A stretch of DNA of 12,584 nucleotides from Amylibacter sp. (GTDB lineage Bacteria > Pseudomonadota > Alphaproteobacteria > Rhodobacterales > Rhodobacteraceae). The translations under genes and the position numbers were made by a program. Each line of letters begins with the position of its first letter. Positions within the stretch are counted from its first letter, which is position 1. The notes beneath the pieces are model-generated. The model saw nothing but the letters and a program-made list of their open reading frames with translations. It had not been told where the DNA came from and did not search any database. The DNA lies in the NCBI GenBank assembly GCA_030625465.1, contig DAOUQS010000032.1:1-12584 (forward strand). Direction: 5' to 3'. This document shows positions 1 through 6,598 of the stretch, piece by piece.

Positions 1-560
1 GTTTGAACCACGCCCAGTTCGGGCATACGCGCCCACAATGAATATTCGCTTTGAACTGCCAGCAACGGGGTAACCGCATGGCCGCGCCGGATGGTTGTGG
101 GGGAAACCTCGGATAGGCCCCAGCCGCCGATCTTGCCTTCGTCAATCAGTTTGCCCATGGTCAGGGCAACGTCTTCAATCGGGCAGGTCTGGTCGCGGCG
201 GTGAATATAGTAAAGGTCGACGTAATCCACACCAAGGCGTTCAAATGAACCTGCCAGTGCGCCGCGAATATATGCTTCGGAATTGTTATATCCGCGCGGT
301 TTCACCACAATGCCGCACTTTGTGGCGATTTTGAACTTGTTGGGGCGTTTCTTGATATAGGCGCCAAGCACGGTTTCGGATTTGCCCATGCCATAAATAT
401 CGGCTGTATCCAGAAAATCTATCCCCATATCAATCGCCGCATCCAGACAGGCAAAGCTGGTTTTATCGTCTGTCGGGCCAAAAAACCCTGCAAAACTCAT
501 ACATCCCAGTCCAATTGCACTGATTTTAGGGCCATTTGTGCCAAGTTTGCGATATATCAT
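1..560 (-). CDS. Aldo/keto reductase, C-terminus cut off by window edge
   Basis: A soluble NADPH-dependent oxidoreductase of the aldo/keto reductase superfamily that reduces carbonyls to alcohols; the substrate cannot be told. The start codon is the complement of 558-560, preceded by a purine-rich AAGAGAG ribosome-binding site. About 186 residues are visible of a family that usually has 310-340. The catalytic tetrad is present: Asp51 and Tyr56 in DTADIYG, Lys81 in ATKCG, and His120 in YYIHRR. The opening YRKLGTNGPKISAIGLGCMS is the usual first beta strand, and VQSEYSLW near residue 169 is a conserved strand of this group, resembling the AKR11-13 type. It is divergent from the acyltransferase gene with 54 bp between the two start codons, so their promoters must overlap. 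No defect is seen in the visible part. The fold is certain; the subfamily is a guess. Confidence 0.93.
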   Translation of the reverse strand, partial: MIYRKLGTNGPKISAIGLGCMSFAGFFGPTDDKTSFACLDAAIDMGIDFLDTADIYGMGKSETVLGAYIKKRPNKFKIATKCGIVVKPRGYNNSEAYIRGALAGSFERLGVDYVDLYYIHRRDQTCPIEDVALTMGKLIDEGKIGGWGLSEVSPTTIRRGHAVTPLLAVQSEYSLWARMPELGVVQ

Positions 561-614
561 GTAAACTCTCTTGATTTTGCTTTGGTATTTCAATTTTCCT
601 GATACGCTGCATGG

Positions 615-1994
615 ATGTTTGAAACAATAGAAATCCCCGCATGGACAGTTTGGCTTGCCGGTATACTGGCAATGATCGGGCTGCTGGACCGTATTTTGAT
701 GCCGACAGTGCGCTGGTATCTGCGCCGCCGGATGAACAAGGCCATTCTGGTTCTAAACGATAAGCTGCAACTGAAAATCCAGCCCTTCAAGCTGACCAAA
801 AGGCGGGTGATGATAGATCGGCTGGCTTACGATCCGCAAGTGATCGACGCGATTGTCGCACATTCCCAAGCCGAACAAATACCGTACCCCGTCGTCGAAC
901 AAATGGCGCATCGCTACGCCCGCGAAATTGTGCCGTCGTTTTCCGCAACCGGGTATTTCGGCGTCGCGATTAAAGTGGCCCGCTGGCTTTCACGGTCGTT
1001 GTACCGCGTGCGGCTGGGCTATGTGGATGAAAAAACACTTAAGGATATAGACCCCGAGGCCACGGTGGTGTTCGTGATGAACCACCGCTCGAATATGGAT
1101 TATATCCTGGTGACATACCTTGCGGCATCGCGCTCTGCCTTGTCTTATGCGGTTGGTGAATGGGCGCGGGTCTGGCCGTTAAAGCCGTTGATCAGCAGCA
1201 TGGGAGCCTATTTTATCCGCCGTAAATCGCGCAACCAGCTTTATCGCCGGGTTTTGGCGCGTTACGTGCAAATGGCAACGGCCGCAGGCGTGACACAAGC
1301 CGTCTTCCCCGAAGGTGGTTTGTCGCGTGACGGCAAGCTGAAGCCGGCAAAGCTGGGTTTGCTAAGCTATATGGTTGCGGATTTTGATGCCGAGACCAGC
1401 CGTGACATTTACTTTGTTCCGGTCGGGCTGAATTACGACAGGGTTCTGGAGGACCGCGTTCTGCTGGCTTCGGAAAAAGGTATAAAAACCAGCGGAATGA
1501 CCAAGCTTACCGCCTTTTTGCGCTTTATGATGCGCCAGATAGGCTTGCGTCTGACCGGCAAGTTTTACCGCTTCGGTTATGCCAGCGTCAGCTTTGGCGC
1601 GCCTGTGTCCTTTAAGAATTTCCTGAAAACCCACGGTCACCGCAAGCAAGAAGTGATGACCAAAGCGCTGGGCAAGGAATTGATGTCAAAGGTCGGGGAA
1701 GTGATCCCGGTTCTGCCGGTGTCTTTGGTGGCACGGGTTTTCCTGACCAATCAAAAAACACCGCTTGGCAAAAAGGCGATCATCAATAAGTGCAACGTAA
1801 TCCTGCAAAAGCTGTTGGATAACGGGGCCTATATGCACATTCCGCACAAGAATTTTGAATATGCGGTCGAGGTTGGCTTGCGCATGCTGATGCTGCGCCA
1901 TGTGGTCGTCGAAAAGGATGATAAATACTGCGTGCAACCTGAAGAGCTGGACTTGTTGCGCTATTACGCCAATGCCATTGCCCATTTAGGCTAG
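615..1994 (+). CDS. PlsB-like glycerol-3-phosphate acyltransferase (short form)
   Basis: Probably a membrane-bound acyltransferase that attaches a fatty acyl chain to the sn-1 position of glycerol 3-phosphate, the first step of phospholipid synthesis. The 459-residue protein has a hydrophobic N-terminal segment (about residues 8-28) followed by a basic stretch, then the LPLAT/AGPAT domain. Motif I is NHRSNMD (156-162, the H-x4-D catalytic pair), followed by GAYFIRR (197-203), FPEGGLSRDG (231-240, phosphate binding) and VPVGLNYDRV (268-277). The HRSxMDY and EGGxSRxGxLxxxK forms resemble PlsB and DHAP acyltransferase more than PlsC. It is much shorter than E. coli PlsB (about 800 residues). The start at 615 has no convincing Shine-Dalgarno sequence; an ATG at 611 is out of frame. 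A 1-acylglycerol-3-phosphate acyltransferase role cannot be excluded from sequence alone. Confidence 0.88.
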   Translation: MFETIEIPAWTVWLAGILAMIGLLDRILMPTVRWYLRRRMNKAILVLNDKLQLKIQPFKLTKRRVMIDRLAYDPQVIDAIVAHSQAEQIPYPVVEQMAHRYAREIVPSFSATGYFGVAIKVARWLSRSLYRVRLGYVDEKTLKDIDPEATVVFVMNHRSNMDYILVTYLAASRSALSYAVGEWARVWPLKPLISSMGAYFIRRKSRNQLYRRVLARYVQMATAAGVTQAVFPEGGLSRDGKLKPAKLGLLSYMVADFDAETSRDIYFVPVGLNYDRVLEDRVLLASEKGIKTSGMTKLTAFLRFMMRQIGLRLTGKFYRFGYASVSFGAPVSFKNFLKTHGHRKQEVMTKALGKELMSKVGEVIPVLPVSLVARVFLTNQKTPLGKKAIINKCNVILQKLLDNGAYMHIPHKNFEYAVEVGLRMLMLRHVVVEKDDKYCVQPEELDLLRYYANAIAHLG

Positions 1995-1995
1995 C

Positions 1996-2064
1996 TTCGC
2001 GGCGTTTTTGCCTGTATTTATTGGGGGTGACACCGCCTTTATGCAGGCCTATAAGGGCCGCGAA
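1996..2064 (+). repeat. Inverted repeat TTCGCGGC / GCCGCGAA
   Basis: Perfect 8-bp arms at 1996-2003 and 2057-2064 flank 53 nt between the acyltransferase stop and the ppaC start. If transcribed, they could pair and bring the ppaC start region close to a long stem. Pairing over such a loop may be fortuitous. No T-tract follows the second arm, so it does not look like an intrinsic terminator. Confidence 0.3.
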
Positions 2065-2091
2065 ATTCTTATTAAAATGGCCAAAACATGA
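2041..2091 (+). other. Possible 16-residue ORF overlapping the ppaC start
   Basis: An ATG at 2041 opens a frame encoding MQAYKGREILIKMAKT that stops at TGA 2089-2091. It overlaps the pyrophosphatase start by 4 nt (ATGA), the layout typical of translational coupling. The same frame is open back to 1990, giving about 33 codons including a TTG at 2008. A run of G (2023-2027) lies 13 nt before the ATG, too far for a normal ribosome-binding site. It could be a leader peptide, the remnant of a lost upstream gene, or chance. Confidence 0.25.
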
Positions 2092-3002
2092 TCAAAATAT
2101 TTGGGCACACAGCCCCCGATACAGACGCAACCTGTTCCGCAATTATCTGGAGCTGGTTTTTAGGCATTAAAGGTGTGGACGCAACACCGTACGTTCTGGG
2201 CACGCCAAACACGGAAGCCGCTTTCGTTCTGGAACGCTGGGCATATGACACGCCGGAACTTCTGGAAGATGTAACCGCTGACGATATGGTCGTGATTGTT
2301 GACACCAACAACCCCGCCGAGCTGCCGGCGCATATCAATGATGCCACCATCATCGAGATTATCGACCACCACATGCTGGTCGGCGGGCTGAAGACCAACC
2401 AGCCGATCAACGTCACGATTGAGCCGGTGGCCTCGACCGCCACGGTTATGGCCAATATGATGGGTGATGAACTGGCAATGGCGCCTGACGCGATCAAGGG
2501 TTTGATCCTGTCGTGCATCTTGTCCGATACACTGGAATTCCGCAGCCCGACGACAACGGATGTCGATGTTGATATCGCCCAGGCACTGGCCGCCGAACTT
2601 GATCTGGACATTACAGATTACGCGGCTGAAATGTTCGCGGCCAAGTCGGATATCTCGCATTTTTCAGATGCGGAATTATTGCGTCTGGACAGCAAGCAAT
2701 TTGAAGTGGGCGGCACCAAGCTGCGCGTTTCCGTTCTGGAAACCACCAGTCCCGAAACCGTGTTGTCACGCAAAGCCAGCCTGATGGCTGCGATGCCCGC
2801 TGTGGCCAGTGAAGACGGCGTTGATCAGGTGTTGTTGTTTGTTGTCGATATTCTGAACGAAGAAGCCACGCTTTTAATTCCGAATGACACGGTCAAACAA
2901 ATCGCCGAAAAATCATTTGATACGGCAGTATCCGGTGATGCGATTGTCTTGCCGGGTGTTGTTTCACGCAAAAAACAGATCATCCCAAGCCTGTCCGTTT
3001 AA
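2088..3002 (+). CDS. ppaC: Manganese-dependent inorganic pyrophosphatase (family II, DHH)
   Basis: A cytoplasmic enzyme that hydrolyses pyrophosphate to two phosphates and so pulls biosynthetic reactions forward. The 304-residue length matches family II enzymes (about 305-310). Metal-ligand motifs known from Bacillus PpaC are in place: GHTAPDTD (6-13; His7, Asp11, Asp13), VDTN (71-74; Asp72), IDHH (92-95; His94), and SDTLEF (146-151; Asp147). The C-terminal domain carries the substrate-binding SRKK (293-296). Residue 73 is Thr where Bacillus enzymes read VDHN. The start at 2088 has only a weak ribosome-binding site and sits in an ATGA overlap with a tiny upstream frame. A near-perfect hairpin lies about 20 nt past the stop. 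No regulatory CBS domains are present. The identity is secure; the Thr variant may be normal for the proteobacterial branch. Confidence 0.96.
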   Translation: MIKIFGHTAPDTDATCSAIIWSWFLGIKGVDATPYVLGTPNTEAAFVLERWAYDTPELLEDVTADDMVVIVDTNNPAELPAHINDATIIEIIDHHMLVGGLKTNQPINVTIEPVASTATVMANMMGDELAMAPDAIKGLILSCILSDTLEFRSPTTTDVDVDIAQALAAELDLDITDYAAEMFAAKSDISHFSDAELLRLDSKQFEVGGTKLRVSVLETTSPETVLSRKASLMAAMPAVASEDGVDQVLLFVVDILNEEATLLIPNDTVKQIAEKSFDTAVSGDAIVLPGVVSRKKQIIPSLSV

Positions 3003-3023
3003 GTACGGCTTAAACCTGATTGT

Positions 3024-3056
3024 GCAATAAGGCAAAATACAGCTTTGCCTTATTGC
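3024..3056 (+). terminator. Hairpin after ppaC, probable terminator without T-tract
   Basis: Perfect 13-bp arms, GCAATAAGGCAAA (3024-3036) and TTTGCCTTATTGC (3044-3056), enclose a 7-nt loop, 21 nt behind the ppaC stop. What follows is CCCCTTCGG rather than a run of T, so it is not a textbook intrinsic terminator. It may act as a weak or Rho-assisted terminator or protect the ppaC mRNA 3' end. Confidence 0.6.
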
Positions 3057-3091
3057 CCCTTCGGCCAAATCCGGCCCTGAACGCCCCCGTT

Positions 3092-3115
3092 GTTGATTAA
3101 TATCATTAAATCAAC
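3092..3115. repeat. Inverted repeat, possible operator
   Basis: GTTGATT (3092-3098) and AATCAAC (3109-3115) are perfect 7-bp arms around a 10-bp AT-rich centre, upstream of a TATAAT hexamer at 3131-3136. The size and placement suit a dimeric repressor or activator site for the 67-residue gene. The regulator is unknown, and AT-rich inverted repeats also occur by chance. Confidence 0.3.
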
Positions 3116-3130
3116 CAATTGAAACGGATA

Positions 3131-3136
3131 TATAAT
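3131..3136 (+). promoter_or_regulatory. Candidate -10 element TATAAT
   Basis: A perfect TATAAT lies in the otherwise AT-rich gap before the 67-residue gene. No good -35 hexamer is seen at 16-18 bp, so it would need an activator or be weak. A transcript from here would carry a leader of about 105 nt. That leader contains a further inverted repeat, TTACAA (3198-3203) / TTGTAA (3211-3216). Confidence 0.3.
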
Positions 3137-3247
3137 ATGGAAACAGCGCAATTATTGGCTATTTCCATGTGGATATTAACTTTTCGTTAACTATTTGTTA
3201 CAAGTATAGGTTGTAATTGTAGTGATAAAAAGTACCGGGGGGCTGAG

Positions 3248-3451
3248 ATGACAGAAAATTGGATGGTTAATGTGCTCGCGGATTTGCAAAAGTTCGCCAA
3301 AGACAACCGTATGGGACATCTTGTGGCACAGCTGGATGACACGATCCATATCGCCGCGATAGAAATGGCGCCGGATGATGATGCCATCAGCATTGTGAAA
3401 CATTGCCCCGATGACAAACCCGAATACCCACAACCGGCTTTTGTCGTCTAG
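3248..3451 (+). CDS. Hypothetical 67-residue acidic protein
   Basis: I do not recognise this protein. It is 67 residues long and probably cytoplasmic, with no signal peptide or membrane segment. The N-terminal half (MTENWMVNVLADLQKFAKDN) looks like an amphipathic helix. The second half is acidic (APDDDAISIVKHCPDDKPEY), and one Cys is present at about position 54. A strong G-rich ribosome-binding site (GGGGGG, 3237-3242) lies 5 nt before the ATG, which supports translation. It has its own AT-rich upstream region of 245 bp and stands 72 bp before the helicase gene on the same strand, so the two may be cotranscribed. No function can be inferred. Confidence 0.7.
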   Translation: MTENWMVNVLADLQKFAKDNRMGHLVAQLDDTIHIAAIEMAPDDDAISIVKHCPDDKPEYPQPAFVV

Positions 3452-3523
3452 GGCCTAATCCTCTGGCCATGGTCAGCACTTGGGAATACACTGGCGGCAA
3501 CCCACAAAGAGAATCCCGCAGGT

Positions 3524-5041
3524 ATGCAATTTTCCGAAGATCAGGCCTTTGCCTATGACACTATCAGCGGTGCGCTTAAGCGTGCGGGTGTCGATTTGGA
3601 CAATGCAACCTTGCTGCCCGAAGGCGGCAAATCGCAGGTGCTGGCGGTGCTGGGCAAGGCGGGTTCAGGCAAGACCATGTTGCTGGCAAAGCTGGGCGAA
3701 GCGCTAGCTGAGGCCGGCGTCGATATTATCTCGGGCGATTACGAAGGCAAGCCGCGCAAAGACCGCCGTACGCTTGCCATCCTTGCCCCCACGAACAAGG
3801 CGGCCAGCGTGTTGCGCAATCACGGTGTGGCCGCGACCACCATTCACCGCATTCTATATACGCCGCTCTATGATCCGGATTATGAAAAAATCGCTGAATG
3901 GCTGGCAGGCAACGGTGAACGACCTGAAATTGAAGGCATAACCGACACCGCCCTTGATCGTGCCGCGTTGTTCTACAAAACAAACAAATCCATTCCGGGG
4001 GCTTTGGCCACTGCCGGGGTGCGTGGCTCGGACTTTATTATCGGCTGGAAACGCCGTGAAGAGCCGCTGGATATCGGGTTTATCGACGAAAGCTCGATGC
4101 TGGACGACAAGCAGTTTGGCGACCTTTGTGATATTTTCACAACCTTGGTGCTGTTTGGTGATCCGGCCCAGTTGGCCCCTGTGGGCCAGTCGGGATCAAT
4201 GGCATTCGAAAATATCAGCGATAAGCGGACGCTGATTTTAAACCGGGTCCACCGGCAAGAACAGGACAACCCGATCCTTGATCTGGCCCATGCCCTGTCA
4301 GACCCCGCGCTAAGCTTTGAAGCGTTTGAGCGGATGATCGAGGAATTGGCGCGTAAAGACGACCGCGTCGTGGTCGCTCCGCGTGTTGAGGCGGGCTTGA
4401 TGGCACGTTCCCCGGTTTTGTGCTGGCGCAATGCCACCCGCATCCGTCTGATACAGGCGTTTCGCAACGCCTATCATGCCCCCGCAGACATGTTGCTGCC
4501 GGGCGAGCCTTTGATTTGTGACGGGATAGAACTGCCTGCGAAACACCGCAAAAAACGGCTGGATCTGGAAGCCCGCGGTCTGATCAAAGGCGCGCAGGTG
4601 GTGTATCTGGGGGAAGGGCGCAAGCCCGGCTTTTCGCGCCTGAACGTGATGGGGGCGCGTGACCCTTATGTGTCAGCCGCCACCATTATCAAAATCGAAG
4701 CCCCCGATCAGGAAGAGCCGTTTATACCCTATGCCGCCCGCATGGGGGCCAGTTTCCTGCACGGTGCGGCCTGCACCATCCACAAGGCGCAAGGCTCGCA
4801 ATGGCCCGAAGTGCAGGTGTTTGCGCCGGACATTTACGCCGCATCACGCGCCGGACGGATGGAGGCGGGGATCCCGATGTGGAAACGTCTGGCCTATGTG
4901 GCGATCACACGGGCCGAAACACGGCTGCACTGGGTGACGCGCTACCGCTTGGGCAAACCCGACGGGCCGCTGGATGTCAGCGACTTGAAAGATGTGGCAC
5001 CCCCCGCACTGGAACTAACGGTCGAACCGGTGGAGACGTGA
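3524..5041 (+). CDS. RecD2/Dda-like superfamily 1 DNA helicase
   Basis: An ATP-dependent DNA helicase that probably unwinds duplex DNA 5' to 3' during repair or recombination. The 505-residue protein shows the superfamily 1 motifs in order: Walker A GKAGSGKT (44-51), motif Ia LAPTNKAA (87-94), Walker B IDESSM (187-192), motif III FGDPAQLAPVG (211-221), motif IV NRVHRQ (240-245), motif V TIHKAQGSQW (418-427), and motif VI YVAITRAETRL (458-468). The TIHKAQGSQ and AITRA forms are typical of RecD/TraA/Dda helicases with a C-terminal UvrD-like domain. There is no RecB or RecC neighbour and no long N-terminal RecD2 extension, so it resembles the short Dda type. The start has a modest AGAGAA upstream. 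It follows the 67-residue gene by 72 bp. A degenerate copy of its C-terminal codons sits in frame behind the TGA stop. Confidence 0.93.
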   Translation: MQFSEDQAFAYDTISGALKRAGVDLDNATLLPEGGKSQVLAVLGKAGSGKTMLLAKLGEALAEAGVDIISGDYEGKPRKDRRTLAILAPTNKAASVLRNHGVAATTIHRILYTPLYDPDYEKIAEWLAGNGERPEIEGITDTALDRAALFYKTNKSIPGALATAGVRGSDFIIGWKRREEPLDIGFIDESSMLDDKQFGDLCDIFTTLVLFGDPAQLAPVGQSGSMAFENISDKRTLILNRVHRQEQDNPILDLAHALSDPALSFEAFERMIEELARKDDRVVVAPRVEAGLMARSPVLCWRNATRIRLIQAFRNAYHAPADMLLPGEPLICDGIELPAKHRKKRLDLEARGLIKGAQVVYLGEGRKPGFSRLNVMGARDPYVSAATIIKIEAPDQEEPFIPYAARMGASFLHGAACTIHKAQGSQWPEVQVFAPDIYAASRAGRMEAGIPMWKRLAYVAITRAETRLHWVTRYRLGKPDGPLDVSDLKDVAPPALELTVEPVET

Positions 5042-5098
5042 ATCGTGCAGGGTATTTTGAGCCGGCCTGACGGGCCGCTGGCTGTAAGTGAATTATAA
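5042..5098 (+). repeat. Decayed in-frame copy of the helicase C-terminus
   Basis: Directly behind the helicase TGA (5039-5041) the same reading frame stays open for 18 codons to TAA 5096-5098 and ends in RPDGPLAVSEL. This matches KPDGPLDVSDLK at helicase residues 478-489. At DNA level, 4958-4990 and 5066-5098 agree at about 25 of 33 positions. The offset is exactly 108 bp (36 codons), and several differences fall at third codon positions. It looks like an old tandem duplication or the former end of a longer protein. It is probably untranslated now unless the TGA is read through. Confidence 0.5.
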
Positions 5099-5145
5099 CG
5101 TGGCCAAAACGTGATTGTTTTGTGAAAAAACAGTGTTTAAAAAAA

Positions 5146-5158
5146 TACACTCAGTGTA
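5146..5158. promoter_or_regulatory. 13-bp palindrome, candidate operator
   Basis: TACACTCAGTGTA is a perfect dyad around a central C. It ends 5 bp before a promoter-like -35 hexamer (5164-5169) that could drive the 75-residue gene, and a further CAGTGT half-site lies at 5131-5136. Size and position fit an activator or repressor dimer site. The binding protein cannot be named. Confidence 0.45.
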
Positions 5159-5163
5159 ACCTT

Positions 5164-5193
5164 TTGTAATCACAGTATATTAATATTTATATT
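5164..5193 (+). promoter_or_regulatory. Candidate promoter for the 75-residue gene
   Basis: TTGTAA (5164-5169, 4 of 6 to the -35 consensus) and TATATT (5188-5193, 5 of 6 to the -10 consensus) stand 18 bp apart in a very AT-rich stretch just after the helicase gene. A transcript would have a leader of about 140 nt. The leader contains an ATAAAGC (5224-5230) / GCTTTAT (5242-5248) inverted repeat and a 19-codon open frame at 5221-5280. The AT-richness makes chance matches likely. Confidence 0.4.
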
Positions 5194-5337
5194 TTTTCGT
5201 ACCCGTTGTTTCAAATCACCATGATAAAGCCTTTTTTAGATGCTTTATTCGTATACGCGTTCAAGGGCTGGGTAAGGTAAATGTGTGTAACCAGTACTTG
5301 ATTTTAGACAAACTGCTTTATGATTAGGGAATTTGAA

Positions 5338-5565
5338 ATGGGTAAACAGCTGTCAAGAAAATTTATGAGTCACGATGTTGAATTGACTGAAGATATGGCG
5401 CAAACGCTTTGTGCATATTTTTCAAGCTATGAAAAAGACGGTGTCGTAACATTGGAAAGCAATGATCTGGGCCTTTGGCTTAAGAACCACCGCAGTAACT
5501 CGCGGCAGTTTTTAGGGCGGGCAAGACTGCCGGATAATCAAACGGTTGGCGCTATCGTCCATTAA
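5338..5565 (+). CDS. Hypothetical 75-residue protein
   Basis: I do not recognise this protein. The start at 5338 is chosen over an in-frame ATG at 5320 because AGGGA (5325-5329) lies 8 nt before it. The product is 75 residues, soluble, mixed in charge, without signal peptide or membrane segment. Two predicted helical stretches (MSHDVELTEDMAQTLCAYFS and LESNDLGLWLKNH) give it the look of a small regulatory or adaptor protein. It has its own promoter-like region with a palindrome, is convergent with the RpiR-family regulator with 42 bp between the stops, and shares no operon with any neighbour. The function is unknown. Confidence 0.6.
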   Translation: MGKQLSRKFMSHDVELTEDMAQTLCAYFSSYEKDGVVTLESNDLGLWLKNHRSNSRQFLGRARLPDNQTVGAIVH

Positions 5566-5607
5566 CCGTCGCCCCTAATCGGCACCGCGCATGCAAGACA
5601 TCAGACT

Positions 5608-6474
5608 TTATGTGAATTTTCTAAAAAGCTTGGTTTCATCGAACATACTTTCAAGTTCTTGCATGCGGCTTCGGGTTTGGGGCCATATCAGGCTTTGGAC
5701 CTCGGCCAGAATGGTTTCCAGCAACAACATGCTGGTCACAGAGGAATCCCACGCTGAAGGCACCACAATCCGCGATCCGAAAATCAGGTCGGTAAACTTG
5801 CCGATCGGCGAGACCCACTGGTCGGTCAACAAGATGATCTCGGCGCCTTTTTCCGCAGCCATTTCCGCCAGCATCAATGTGCTGTTTTCATACCGCCTGA
5901 CATCGAAAATCACGATGACATCGCCCTTTTTCATGTTCAGTAAATAATGTGGCCATGCGTTGGAAATCGACTGGATAAGGGTGACGTTTGGCCGGATGAC
6001 CTGCATGTGCAGGAAAAAATAATCAGCCAATGCACGGGTGATACGCCCGCCAACCACGTAGACAGTCCGGTCGTTGTCAGCCAGTAAATTACAGCTGGCA
6101 TCGAACACAGCCGGGTCAATCTGGGCCAGAGACTTTTTTATATTTTGCATGACAGCATCGGTAAACCGGTTCAGAATATGCGCATCGGGTGCATCACCGG
6201 CCCATTTATCGTGCTTTGCAATCGGGCTGGACAGGGTCGCTTCCAGCTCTTTTCGCAGTTGTTCCTGAAATTCGGGGAATCCTTTGAATCCCAGCTTTTG
6301 CACAAGGCGGGCAACTGTTGGGGTTGAAACATCGGCCTTCCCGGCGACAGACGTAATTGAACCCAAGCCCGATACAGGGTAATTTTCCATAATAGTATCA
6401 GCAAGTTGGCGTTCTGCACGCGTAAGCGTATCAACTTTTGCCTGTAAGCGTTCCACGATTGTACCTGATGCCAT
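5608..6474 (-). CDS. RpiR/MurR-family transcriptional regulator (HTH plus SIS)
   Basis: A cytoplasmic DNA-binding regulator that most likely controls the divergent TRAP/amine operon. The N-terminal HTH_6 domain contains ITSVAGKADVSTPTVARLVQ as the helix-turn-helix. The SIS domain covers roughly residues 125-255, with VYVVGGRITRALADYF as its first strand and ligand-binding turn. Family members usually sense phosphosugars, but close relatives near TRAP and amino-compound genes sense other metabolites. I chose the start at 6474 (288 residues) because GGAGG (complement of 6480-6484) lies 5 nt upstream. An in-frame ATG at 6486 would add MEDQ but has no ribosome-binding site. The gene is divergent from the amidohydrolase gene with 124 bp between the starts. 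That gap holds two copies of a 16-bp repeat which are the obvious operator candidates. Confidence 0.92.
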   Translation of the reverse strand: MASGTIVERLQAKVDTLTRAERQLADTIMENYPVSGLGSITSVAGKADVSTPTVARLVQKLGFKGFPEFQEQLRKELEATLSSPIAKHDKWAGDAPDAHILNRFTDAVMQNIKKSLAQIDPAVFDASCNLLADNDRTVYVVGGRITRALADYFFLHMQVIRPNVTLIQSISNAWPHYLLNMKKGDVIVIFDVRRYENSTLMLAEMAAEKGAEIILLTDQWVSPIGKFTDLIFGSRIVVPSAWDSSVTSMLLLETILAEVQSLIWPQTRSRMQELESMFDETKLFRKFT

Positions 6475-6517
6475 CTGATCCTCCATGGTGTGTATATATC
6501 GTCAGAGGTAAATATAT

Positions 6518-6576
6518 TGAAGAGAAATTTACATTATGTTATTGACAGGTGGACGTTAACTGAAGAGAACTTTACA
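6518..6576. promoter_or_regulatory. Two direct repeats TGAAGAGAAMTTTACA, candidate operators
   Basis: TGAAGAGAAATTTACA (6518-6533) and TGAAGAGAACTTTACA (6561-6576) differ at one of 16 positions and start 43 bp apart, about four helical turns, so both face the same side of the DNA. They lie between the divergent regulator and operon. The upstream copy is also half of an inverted repeat, GTAAAT (6508-6513) / ATTTAC (6527-6532). The pair most simply reads as binding sites for the RpiR-family regulator, allowing cooperative binding or looping. Binding is inferred, not shown. Confidence 0.65.
6542..6571 (+). promoter_or_regulatory. Candidate promoter of the TRAP/amine operon
   Basis: A perfect TTGACA -35 hexamer is at 6542-6547. 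The best -10 at 18 bp is AGAACT (6566-6571), only 3 of 6 to consensus, and it lies inside the downstream copy of the 16-bp repeat. A strong -35 with a poor -10 buried in an operator would suit tight regulation. The -10 assignment is uncertain. Confidence 0.4.
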
Positions 6577-6598
6577 AAACCGACCAAAGGGAATCATT

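Noticed and set aside
2072..2611. Serine-rich 179-codon minus-strand frame over ppaC
   Set aside because: Antisense shadow of the pyrophosphatase gene, whose metal-ligand motifs are all on the plus strand.
3973..4467. 164-codon minus-strand frame inside the helicase gene
   Set aside because: Antisense to intact helicase motifs; no ribosome-binding site or domain seen.
5039..5041. Programmed recoding of the helicase TGA (selenocysteine or readthrough)
   Set aside because: No SECIS-like hairpin was seen directly behind the TGA, and the extension looks like a decayed duplicate rather than a conserved domain.
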